Part shown: positions 51,449-59,732 of the stretch, one piece after another
Position numbering within the stretch: position 1 is the stretch's first letter
Layout: each line of letters opens with the position of its first letter
Assembly: GCF_021044775.1 (NCBI RefSeq)
Contig: NZ_JAJNOQ010000006.1
Coordinates: 1-64,000, forward strand
Reading direction: 5' to 3'
Source of the DNA: Paraeggerthella hominis
GTDB taxonomy: Bacteria; Actinomycetota; Coriobacteriia; Coriobacteriales; Eggerthellaceae
DNA: 64,000 nt
Made by a program: the position numbers and the translations under genes
Notes under the pieces: generated by a model
Told to the model about the DNA's origin: nothing
The model's input: the letters and a program-made list of their open reading frames with translations, nothing else
Databases searched by the model: none

Positions 51449-53917
51449 GTGGGTGAAGCTGCTCCGCGTCCGCAGGGCGCGTCTGCGCGTGCAACGTACG
51501 TGCTTGCATTCGACACGGCTAATGAAGTGATCGCCATCGGGCTGGGCGCGCTGCATTCCGAAAGCCGTACCGTCGAATTGGTCGCGTCGGTCGAGGCGGA
51601 GGCCCGCCGCGCGTCGAATACCCAGCTGCTGCCGCGCATCGACGCGGCTTTGGCCGAAGCCGGCGTCTCGCGCAAGCAGATCGCCTGCGTGGTCGTCGGG
51701 CGCGGGCCGGGGTCGTTCACGGGCGTTCGCATTGCCATGGCAACGGCGAAAGGCGTCGCTTCGGCGCTTGAGGTTCCCCTGATTGGCGTGTCGTCGCTTG
51801 ACGCGGTGGCATGGAACGCGCAGGCCGACGGCGCGCGCGGCGCCTTGGCGGTGGTGGCGGACGCCATGCGCAAAGAGGTGTATCCGGTGCGCTACACCTT
51901 GAACGACCAGGGCATCGAGCGCTTGGAAGCCGATCGCGTGGTGAAAGTCGAAGCAGCTGCGGAAGAGCTGACGGCAGCGGGCCTGTCGAATCTGCTGATT
52001 GCCGGAGATGCGCTGCGCAAGTACGCGGACCTGTTCGATCCATGCGGATCGGCGCTTGCCGAAGCGCTCTGGACGCCTACGGGGCGGGGCCTTTTGCTGG
52101 CGCTGCAAGCTGCATGGCGTGCGGGCGATGCGGATCCGTTCGACGCGGTTGCGCACGATCCGGCGTTCGCGTTGCCGGTGTACACGCGCTTGTCGGACGC
52201 GGAAGAGAACGAGCGCATTCGCCTGTCCAAGAACGATCCGCGCAATTTGACGGCTGGTGTGCAGGACGTGGCGCCTCGGCGAGACCAGCGCGCCAGCATG
52301 CACGATACGGCGATTTTGAACGCGCGTCCCGATGCGAGCGGCATTACCTACAAGCCGCTTGACGCTGCCCATGCAGCCGATGTTGCGGCTTTGGAATCGA
52401 CGGTCATGGGTTCGGATGCTTGGAGCGCAGCGCTGGTTGCAGACGAGCTGCCGCGAGGCGATCGCACCTGGTGGGCGGCGTACAGCCAGGATCATTTGAT
52501 CGGCTATGCCGGCGGATGGGTGGTCGACGGGCAGGTGCAGATCCTCAAAGTGGGGGTGGATCCGTCGTGGCGTCGGTGCGGCATCGCTCGCGAACTGCTT
52601 GCGCGCGTGGCGTCCGATGCGCGCGATTTGGGCGCTTCGACGTGCTCGCTTGAGGTTCGCGCGGGCAACAAGGGCGCGCATGCGTTCTACGAGGCGCTTG
52701 GCTTCCGGTCGATCGGCACGCGTCCTCGGTACTATTCCGACGGCGAAGACGCGCTCATCCTGGAGGGCCCCTTGCCGCTGGCCCAGCACGACGTTGCGGG
52801 CATGGCGCTGCACATCGACGAAGCGCGCGCTTCGTCGCCTGCGGGCGCGTCCTCTTGCGCGGAGGCTTCCGATTTCGTGCGCCCGCTCATTTTGGCCATC
52901 GAGTCGTCGTGCGACGAGACGGCAGCGGCCATCGTGGACGGCGCGGGCACGTTGGTGTCCGACGTGGTGGCTTCCCAGATAGACTTCCACGCGCGGTTCG
53001 GCGGCGTGGTTCCCGAGATCGCCAGCCGAAAGCATATCGAAGCCATTTGCGGCGTGTGCGACGAGTGCTTCGACGTTGCCGCTGATCATCTGGGCGTTTC
53101 TCGGTTGAAGTGGAGCGACCTCGACGCTGTTTCCGTGACGTACGCACCGGGGCTGGTCGGCGCGCTGGTGGTGGGCGTCGCATTCGCGAAGGGCGCTGCC
53201 TGGGCTGTCGAAAAGCCGTTCATCGGCGTGCATCACCTGGAAGGCCATCTGTATGCGAACAAGATCGGCGCGCCCGATTTCGCGCCGCCGGCTGTGGTGT
53301 CGCTTGTGTCGGGCGGCAATACGCTGCTTGTGCACATGAAGGATTGGGGCGATTATGAAACTTTGGGAGCCACGATCGACGACGCGGTGGGAGAGGCGTT
53401 CGACAAGGTAGCGAAGGCGCTTGGCCTGGGGTATCCGGGCGGCCCTGTGATCTCGCGCGAGGCGGCCAAGGGCGACCCGCGCGCTATCGCGTTTCCGCGC
53501 GCCATGATGCATTCGGGGGATTTGCGCTTCTCGCTTTCGGGGCTCAAAACCGCCGTGGTCACGTACATCAACAACGAACGCGCGGCGGGCCGCGACGTCA
53601 ACGTGCCCGACGTGTGCGCCAGCTTTCAGCAGGCGGTTGTGGACGTGCAGGTGAAGAAGGCCGAAATGGCTTTGCGGCAAACGGGCGCGCGCACGTTCTG
53701 CCTGGGCGGCGGCGTGGCGGCGAATCCGGTGCTGCGCGCTGCGTACGAAAGCTTGTGCGAGCGCTTGCGCGTACGCCTGGTCATGCCGCCCTTGAGCGCG
53801 TGCGGCGACAACGCCGGCATGATCGCGCTGGTGGCGCTCGATCGCTATCGGCAGGGCAAGTTCTTCGGCTTGGACGCCGATGCCCAGGCCCACGCCAACT
53901 TGGACGAGCCGTACTAG
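51449..53917 (+). CDS. tsaB-rimI-tsaD: TsaB-RimI-TsaD triple fusion
   Basis: 822 residues from a GTG with GAGG seven bases upstream. Residues 16-255 are TsaB (VLAFDTANEVIAIGLG; GRGPGSFTGVRIAMATAKGVA). Residues 300-440 are a RimI-type GNAT acetyltransferase (QILKVGVDPSWRRCGIARELL; AHAFYEALGFRSIG). Residues 480-822 are TsaD (LAIESSCDETAAAIVDG; metal site HHLEGH at 595-600; GLGYPGGPVISREA; SGLKTAVV). TsaB and TsaD form the t6A transferase core; RimI acetylates the N-terminus of ribosomal protein S18. The order follows the separate gene order tsaB, rimI, tsaD in many bacteria. Linkers of about 45 residues separate the parts. Confidence 0.95.
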   Translation: MGEAAPRPQGASARATYVLAFDTANEVIAIGLGALHSESRTVELVASVEAEARRASNTQLLPRIDAALAEAGVSRKQIACVVVGRGPGSFTGVRIAMATAKGVASALEVPLIGVSSLDAVAWNAQADGARGALAVVADAMRKEVYPVRYTLNDQGIERLEADRVVKVEAAAEELTAAGLSNLLIAGDALRKYADLFDPCGSALAEALWTPTGRGLLLALQAAWRAGDADPFDAVAHDPAFALPVYTRLSDAEENERIRLSKNDPRNLTAGVQDVAPRRDQRASMHDTAILNARPDASGITYKPLDAAHAADVAALESTVMGSDAWSAALVADELPRGDRTWWAAYSQDHLIGYAGGWVVDGQVQILKVGVDPSWRRCGIARELLARVASDARDLGASTCSLEVRAGNKGAHAFYEALGFRSIGTRPRYYSDGEDALILEGPLPLAQHDVAGMALHIDEARASSPAGASSCAEASDFVRPLILAIESSCDETAAAIVDGAGTLVSDVVASQIDFHARFGGVVPEIASRKHIEAICGVCDECFDVAADHLGVSRLKWSDLDAVSVTYAPGLVGALVVGVAFAKGAAWAVEKPFIGVHHLEGHLYANKIGAPDFAPPAVVSLVSGGNTLLVHMKDWGDYETLGATIDDAVGEAFDKVAKALGLGYPGGPVISREAAKGDPRAIAFPRAMMHSGDLRFSLSGLKTAVVTYINNERAAGRDVNVPDVCASFQQAVVDVQVKKAEMALRQTGARTFCLGGGVAANPVLRAAYESLCERLRVRLVMPPLSACGDNAGMIALVALDRYRQGKFFGLDADAQAHANLDEPY

Positions 53918-54203
53918 GAAGCCTGTCCTCCAGGTTTCTCCTTTGAGGTTGCGCGTCGCTCGGGGCTTGCGGGCCTGCTGCGGGCGCGCGGCGCGCGGCG
54001 CGGAACGGTCGGAGCAACAATTGCGTGATGGCGAGACGTCTGCCGCGCCGCGCCCGGCGCGCGCCGCGGGGTCGAGGGATTTCGCTTCGCGCTTGTTGTC
54101 GGCGCTCGCCGTCGACGCCGTCGGCGGCCCGAGAACCACGCTTCGTTTGCTCGAAACGGCAGCGTACGCGCGGAAAATCGCCCTCGCTTGCCCGGGATCG
54201 GCG

Positions 54204-54417
54204 CCTTGCGCACGAAAAAACGCTCCCGCTGGCAGGTTTTGACGGTTTGAGGTCGTTTGAGCCGACCGGGTAAGCGCCCGCGAAAGCGCAGCACAGCAGC
54301 CCAGCGCTGTGACCAGGCATAACGAAAGGCAAGCCGAACGGCAACGGGGGCGGCGCCAATCTCGACGACCTCAAACCGTCAAAACCTGCCAGCGAAGGCG
54401 GTTTTTCGTGCGCAACC
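54204..54417. repeat. Inverted-repeat element, copy B
   Basis: Left arm 54204-54260 and right arm 54363-54417, inverted, enclosing about 102 bp. Both arms contain GCTGGCAGGTTTTGACGG (or its complement) followed by TTGAGGTCG, and end outermost in TTGCGCACGAAAAA. They match the arms at 10988-11197, while the centre has no similarity to that copy. Confidence 0.82.
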
Positions 54418-54725
54418 GGGTGGCGAGGGGGCGGAGGGCCGCGGCTGGCGGCATCGCGCCGCGATGGCGGCGAACCGGTTGGCCGGCCGCGCCGCACGAT
54501 CGCCCCCGCGCCCCGCGTTCCGTCTCGGTGTGCCATGCTGCGCCCCGCGCCCGCCGCGCCCGCGCTGCATCGAGGGCGCGTTCCCCGTGCGTCGCCTCGC
54601 TCCGCGCAACCAGCTCGTCAGTCCTCCGGCCCGCGCCCCCCCCGCGCCCCGCGCCGCCCCGCCCGCCCGCGCCGCAACAGCGGACCAACCGCAGCTCGCT
54701 TCAGCTTTCTCGATCGTCTTTACCC

Positions 54726-54755
54726 CATCTTAACGTTCACGCCGACATCTTTACG
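54726..54755 (+). promoter_or_regulatory. Direct repeats possibly bound by KdpE
   Basis: CATCTTAACG (54726-54735) and CATCTTTACG (54746-54755) start exactly 20 bp apart, two helical turns. OmpR-family regulators such as KdpE bind direct repeats on one face of DNA. A TTGACC at 54833-54838 with TATCGC 15 bases later may be the promoter. Confidence 0.35.
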
Positions 54756-54951
54756 CCATGCTTGCGCGCTCCCTTCTATGCTGAGTATGTGGCGGTGTCC
54801 TGGCGCGTACTGCTAGCCCCGATCGAACGGGGGTTGACCTGCCGGTTTCTGCTGTATCGCCACACGAGGGTTTCGCGCGGCACGGGTCGCTCCTCTTGGG
54901 TGCAGCACCCGCGCGGAACCTGCGCAACGTAAAGAAGAAGGAAGGACCACG

Positions 54952-55044
54952 ATGGAATTCGTAACGGGCTTCGTTGGCGGGCTGAGTGTGCTGCTTGCGT
55001 TCTACTTGTTCTGCAAGCTGCTGAAGGGCGGCGACGGACGATGA
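54952..55044 (+). CDS. kdpF: KdpF, small subunit of the K+ pump
   Basis: 30 residues: a single hydrophobic helix (FVTGFVGGLSVLLAFYLFCKLL) ending in a short charged tail. GAAGGA lies upstream of the ATG, and the stop overlaps the kdpA start (ATGA). Length, topology and position fit KdpF, a lipid-like stabiliser of KdpABC. Easily missed because it is so short. Confidence 0.85.
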   Translation: MEFVTGFVGGLSVLLAFYLFCKLLKGGDGR

Positions 55045-56816
55045 CGGGAAATCTCTTTGAATACGGCATCTACCTGGCGTTGCTGGTTGCCCTTGCCATT
55101 CCCCTGAGCCTATACATCAACAAAGTCATGGCGGGCGAGCGCACCGTGCTGTCGCGCGTGCTCGTGCCTGTCGAGAATGCGATATGCTGCTGCATCGGCA
55201 TCGACAAGGCCGAAGACATGGGCTGGAAGCGCTATCTTGCCAGCGCGCTGGTGTTTTCCGCCGTCTGCTTGGTTGGGCTGTTCGCTCTTTTGCTGCTGCA
55301 AGGAGTGTTGCCCCTGAATCCCGAAAAGCTTCCTGGCCTCCCGGTTGACCTGGCATTCAATACCGCAGCAAGTTTCGTTACCAACACGAATTGGCAAGCG
55401 TACAGCGGCGAAAGCACCCTCAGCTACTTCTCGCAGGCGTTTGGCCTTACGGTTCAGAACTTCGCGACGCCAGCGGTGGGCCTGGCCGTCCTGTTCGCGC
55501 TGTTTCGCGGCTTGGTGAGCGAAGGGGGCGAAGGCCTTGGCAACTTTTTCGTCGACGTGTCGCGCGCCATCCTGTTCATCTTCATTCCGCTTGCCCTGGT
55601 TGCGACGATGATCAACGTATGGCAAGGCTCTCCCCAAAACATCGACGAGTACCAGACGGTTCAGCTTTTGGAGCCGGTTGGCGTGAACGCCGAGGGAGAG
55701 GTGGTTTCCGCTAACGACCCCAACGCGGTTGAGACGATCGATCAGGCTGTGGTGCCCATGGGGCCGCAGGCCAGCCAGGTTGCCATCAAGCAGCTGGGCA
55801 CGAACGGCGGCGGGTTCAACGGCGCCAACTCTGCAAGCGCGCTTGAAAACCCGACGCCCCTCACGAATCTGGTGCAGTGTCTTTCCATGTTGCTGGTTCC
55901 TATGGCATGCGTGTTCAGCTTCGGGCGATTCGTCATGGATCGCCGGCAGGGGCGCGCGATATTCGCGGCCATGTTCATCCTGCTCATAGGGGCGCTGGCG
56001 GCAATCGCCTTTTTCGAGCAGGCGGGAACGCCCCAGCTTGCGGCGGGCGGCCAGGTGTACATGGGCTTCGACGGCCAGTCCGGCGGGAACATGGAGGGCA
56101 AGGAGACGCGCTTCGGCGTAACCGATTCTTCCTTGTGGGCTGCGTTCACCACGGCGGCTTCGAACGGCTCGGTCAACGCCATGCACGACAGCTTCACGCC
56201 ACTTGGCGGCATGGTCCCCATCGTTTTGATCTCGCTGGGCGAAGTGGTGTTCGGCGGCGTGGGATGCGGACTGTACGGCATGCTGGGATTCGTGATCCTG
56301 ACGGTGTTCATCGCCGGGCTGATGGTGGGCCGAACGCCCGAGTACCTGGGCAAGAAGATCGGTCCGAAAGAGATGCGCATGGCCGTGATCCTGTGCATCA
56401 CTACGCCGCTGCTCATCCTGGCGGGTGCCGCCATCATGAGCCTTGATCCCGCTACGGTTGCCAGTTTGGGAAACCCCGGCGCGCACGGGTTCTCCGAGGT
56501 GCTGTACGCGGCCGTTTCCGCCGGCGGCAACAACGGATCGGCGTTTGCCGGGTTCAACGCCAACACGCCCCTGATCAACACGGTCCTTGCCCTGGAAATG
56601 CTGGCGAACCGGTTTATCCCCCTGGCGGCGGCGTGCGCGCTTGCCGGCGGGTTCGCTCGTCGGCGTACGGTGGCTGCCAGCGCTGGCACGTTGTCCACCA
56701 GCAATGGGCTGTTCGTGTTCCTGTTGGTGCTTATGGTGGTGCTGATCGGCGCGCTGACGATGCTTCCGGCGCTTGCGCTGGGCCCCGTTGCCGAGCAGTT
56801 GACGATGGCTTTGTAG
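55041..56816 (+). CDS. kdpA: Potassium-transporting ATPase subunit A
   Basis: 591 residues, about ten helices. Selectivity-filter loops of the K+-channel-like fold are visible: FNTAASFVTNTNWQAYSGE near 110, KQLGTNGGGFNGANSA near 255, and VSAGGNNGSAFAGFNANTP near 500. Binds and passes K+ in the KdpFABC pump. Starts in the kdpF stop and is followed by kdpB after 19 bp. Confidence 0.96.
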   Translation: MTGNLFEYGIYLALLVALAIPLSLYINKVMAGERTVLSRVLVPVENAICCCIGIDKAEDMGWKRYLASALVFSAVCLVGLFALLLLQGVLPLNPEKLPGLPVDLAFNTAASFVTNTNWQAYSGESTLSYFSQAFGLTVQNFATPAVGLAVLFALFRGLVSEGGEGLGNFFVDVSRAILFIFIPLALVATMINVWQGSPQNIDEYQTVQLLEPVGVNAEGEVVSANDPNAVETIDQAVVPMGPQASQVAIKQLGTNGGGFNGANSASALENPTPLTNLVQCLSMLLVPMACVFSFGRFVMDRRQGRAIFAAMFILLIGALAAIAFFEQAGTPQLAAGGQVYMGFDGQSGGNMEGKETRFGVTDSSLWAAFTTAASNGSVNAMHDSFTPLGGMVPIVLISLGEVVFGGVGCGLYGMLGFVILTVFIAGLMVGRTPEYLGKKIGPKEMRMAVILCITTPLLILAGAAIMSLDPATVASLGNPGAHGFSEVLYAAVSAGGNNGSAFAGFNANTPLINTVLALEMLANRFIPLAAACALAGGFARRRTVAASAGTLSTSNGLFVFLLVLMVVLIGALTMLPALALGPVAEQLTMAL

Positions 56817-56835
56817 GAAGGTTGGTGAAGGCAAG

Positions 56836-58989
56836 ATGACTGCTGCACAAGGCAAGGCCGCGCTGCTAGGCTCCCGCGGCGCCAAAAGCGGTTCGCGAAA
56901 AGACGCAGCGATGCGCGAGCTTGCGAAGCGCGCCGTGGCCGATTCGTTTGCGAAGCTCAAGCCGAACGAGCAGGCGAAGAATCCCGTCATGCTCATGGTG
57001 TACCTTTCGGCCGCCCTGACGTCGGTGCTGTTCGTTCTTTCCCTGTTCGGCGTGGCGGACGCGCATTCGGCTTTTACCCTGGCGGTTTCGGCGGTCCTGT
57101 GGCTGACGGTGCTGTTCGCGAACTTCGCCGAAGCTCTCGCAGAGGGTCGCGGCAAGGCTCAGGCCGACGCTCTGCGCGCCGCCAAGCGCGACATCGACGC
57201 GCACAAGCTCAACGAGGCCATGGTGGCCAAGGGCGCGCACGTCGACGATCCCGCCGAGTACTTTCGCCTCAATGCCGACGAGGTAAGCTCGGCGCTCCTC
57301 AAGAAGAAGGACGTGTTCTTCGTGTCCGCCGGCGAGCAGATTCCCGCTGACGGGGAGATTGTCAGAGGGGCGGCTTCGGTGGACGAGAGCGCCATCACGG
57401 GCGAATCCGCCCCGGTCATCCGCGAGGCGGGCGGCGACCGCTCAGCTGTGACCGGCGGCACTACGGTGCTGTCCGATTGGCTGGTGGTGCGCGTGACCGC
57501 CGATGCGGGGCACAGTTTCCTCGACCAGATGATCGCCATGGTCGAATCGGCGGCACGCAAGAAAACGCCGAACGAGATCGCGCTCGAGATCCTGCTCATT
57601 GCGCTGACTATCGTGTTTCTGACCGTGTCGGTGGCGCTGTTCGCTTTCAGCGGGTTCGGCGCCAACCAACAGGGCATGGCGAATCCTACGTCCATCACCT
57701 CGCTCGTTGCGCTGTTCGTGTGCTTGGCTCCCACTACGATCGGCGCGCTGCTCTCGGCTATCGGCATTGCCGGCATGAGCCGCCTGAACCAGGCGAACGT
57801 GCTGGCCATGAGCGGCCGCGCCGTGGAGGCGGCGGGTGACGTGGACGTGCTGCTGCTGGACAAAACCGGCACCATCACGCTGGGCAACCGCCAGGCGGCC
57901 GAGTTCGTTGCGGTCGACGGTGCCGACGAGCGCGATCTGGCCGATGCGGCCCAGTTGGCCAGCCTGACGGACGAAACGCCGGAAGGCCGCAGCATCGTGG
58001 TGCTGGCGAAGGAGCGCTTCGGCATTCGCGCGCGGGTGCTGGAGGGATCGGGCATGGCGTCGATCCCGTTCACGGCTCAAACGCGGATGAGCGGCGTGGA
58101 TTTCGACGGCCATGAGATTCGCAAGGGCGCGGCCGATGCGGTGAAGAGTTACGTGGAAGCGGGCGGCGGGCGGTACAGCGCCCAATGCGCGCTTGCCGTC
58201 GAGCGCGTTTCGCGCGCGGGCGGTACGCCGCTGCTCGTCGCGCGCGATCATCGCGTGCTGGGCGTGGTGTACCTGAAGGACATCGTGAAGCAGGGCATCA
58301 GGGAGAATTTCGCCGACCTGCGCACGATGGGCATCAAGACCGTCATGATCACGGGCGACAATCCCCTGACGGCTGCGGCTATCGCTGCCGAGGCGGGCGT
58401 GGACGACTTCATTGCCGAGGCAACGCCCGAAACGAAGCTCGCCGCCATCCGCCAGTACCAGGCCGAAGGGCACATGGTGGCCATGACGGGCGACGGCACG
58501 AACGATGCTCCCGCGCTTGCGCAGGCCGATGTGGCCGTTGCCATGAACAGCGGCACCCAGGCGGCGAAGGAGGCTGGCAACATGGTCGACCTTGATTCCA
58601 GCCCCACGAAGCTGCTCGACATCGTGCGCATCGGCAAGCAGCTGCTCATGACGCGCGGAAGCCTGACCACGTTCTCCATCGCTAACGATATGGCGAAGTA
58701 CTTCGCCATCGTTCCGGCGCTGTTCGTCCCGCTGTACCCTGCCCTCGATGCGCTCAACGTCATGCACCTGACCAGCCCGACAACGGCCATTCTGGCTGCG
58801 GTCACCTATAACGCGCTGATCATCGTGGCGCTCATTCCGCTGGCGCTCAAAGGGGTGAAGTACCGCGAGGCAACGTCGCAAAGCCTGCTGACGCGCAACT
58901 TGCTGGTGTACGGCCTGGGCGGAATCGTGCTTCCGTTTGTGGCCATCAAGGTTCTTGATATGGCTATCACGGCGCTGGGCATTGCGTAG
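56836..58989 (+). CDS. kdpB: Potassium-transporting P-type ATPase subunit B
   Basis: 717 residues. P-type ATPase signatures: TGES in DESAITGESAPVIRE, phosphorylation motif LLLDKTGTITLGNR near 340, and MTGDGTNDAPALAQADVAVAMN near 550. Hydrolyses ATP to drive K+ uptake through KdpA. The N-terminus of about 45 basic residues is somewhat long. Confidence 0.97.
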   Translation: MTAAQGKAALLGSRGAKSGSRKDAAMRELAKRAVADSFAKLKPNEQAKNPVMLMVYLSAALTSVLFVLSLFGVADAHSAFTLAVSAVLWLTVLFANFAEALAEGRGKAQADALRAAKRDIDAHKLNEAMVAKGAHVDDPAEYFRLNADEVSSALLKKKDVFFVSAGEQIPADGEIVRGAASVDESAITGESAPVIREAGGDRSAVTGGTTVLSDWLVVRVTADAGHSFLDQMIAMVESAARKKTPNEIALEILLIALTIVFLTVSVALFAFSGFGANQQGMANPTSITSLVALFVCLAPTTIGALLSAIGIAGMSRLNQANVLAMSGRAVEAAGDVDVLLLDKTGTITLGNRQAAEFVAVDGADERDLADAAQLASLTDETPEGRSIVVLAKERFGIRARVLEGSGMASIPFTAQTRMSGVDFDGHEIRKGAADAVKSYVEAGGGRYSAQCALAVERVSRAGGTPLLVARDHRVLGVVYLKDIVKQGIRENFADLRTMGIKTVMITGDNPLTAAAIAAEAGVDDFIAEATPETKLAAIRQYQAEGHMVAMTGDGTNDAPALAQADVAVAMNSGTQAAKEAGNMVDLDSSPTKLLDIVRIGKQLLMTRGSLTTFSIANDMAKYFAIVPALFVPLYPALDALNVMHLTSPTTAILAAVTYNALIIVALIPLALKGVKYREATSQSLLTRNLLVYGLGGIVLPFVAIKVLDMAITALGIA

Positions 58990-59019
58990 CGCAGGATCGT
59001 TAGACGAGAGGAGATCATT

Positions 59020-59640
59020 ATGTTGCATGTGGGAAACGGAGCGAAGCTGTGGGGAAGCGCAGTGCTGTTCTTCCTGGTGGTCATGCTTTTATGCGGCGTT
59101 GCGTACACGTTTGCCTGCACGGTTTTGGCTCAGCTGGCTTTCCCTCATCAGGCTAACGGGTCTACCATCGAAGTTGACGGCACCGCGTACGGCAGCGAGC
59201 TGGTGGGCCAGCCGTTTGCGGGCGAAGACCATCTATGGGGGCGCCCTATGAGCCCCGACGCAAAGACGTTCACCGACGATCGAGGATCCAAGGTGCTGTG
59301 GTATGCTCCGTCGAACCTCAGTCCGGCTGGCGACGAGTTCGCTGAAACCGTGCAGGCGCGCATCGACGCTCTTCGCGCGGCCCATCCGGAACAGGGCAAC
59401 AAGCCCATTCCGAGCGATTTGGTTACCGAGTCGGGCAGCGGTTTCGACCCGCATATCTCTCCGGCGGCGGCCGAGTATCAAGTCGAGCGCTTGGCCAGGA
59501 CCACGGGCAAAAGCCCCCGCGACATTCGCGCTATCATCGAGCGTTGCACGGAGCAGCCGCAAGGGGGAATTTTGGGAGACGCGCGCGTGAACGTGCTGAA
59601 GGTGAACCTGATGCTGGACGGCATCTTGCCGGTTCGGTAA
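59020..59640 (+). CDS. kdpC: Potassium-transporting ATPase subunit C
   Basis: 206 residues. One N-terminal helix (SAVLFFLVVMLLCGVAYTFACTVLAQ) and an outer domain with GSELVGQPF, LWGRPM, SGSGFDPHISPAAAEYQVERLA and NVLKVNLMLD, the KdpC hallmarks. Assists K+ and ATP binding in the complex. AGACGAGAGGAG ribosome site. Confidence 0.95.
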   Translation: MLHVGNGAKLWGSAVLFFLVVMLLCGVAYTFACTVLAQLAFPHQANGSTIEVDGTAYGSELVGQPFAGEDHLWGRPMSPDAKTFTDDRGSKVLWYAPSNLSPAGDEFAETVQARIDALRAAHPEQGNKPIPSDLVTESGSGFDPHISPAAAEYQVERLARTTGKSPRDIRAIIERCTEQPQGGILGDARVNVLKVNLMLDGILPVR

Positions 59641-59732
59641 CGCACGTCGCACCGGCGGCGGCAACGTAGGTATGATGAACGGTGGGGCGGGCGCGACGTG
59701 CGTCGGCTCCACCTCCGGTTGGAAGGAACGCT

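Larger units (their letters stand above)
53918..54951. other. Repeat-rich intergenic region before kdp
   Basis: About 1 kb with no credible gene, very GC-rich between 53940 and 54700. Holds inverted-repeat element copy B (54204-54417), low-complexity C/G tracts around 54600-54680, a direct repeat at 54726-54755 and the kdp leader. Confidence 0.7.

Noticed and set aside
51425..54139. 904-codon minus-strand frame opposite tsaB-rimI-tsaD
   Set aside because: Arg/His-rich mirror frame without recognisable features, opposite a clearly conserved triple fusion.
54756..54951. Cyclic-di-AMP (ydaO-type) riboswitch before kdp
   Set aside because: Known to occur before K+ transporters in other bacteria, but I could not find its conserved core or stems in this leader.
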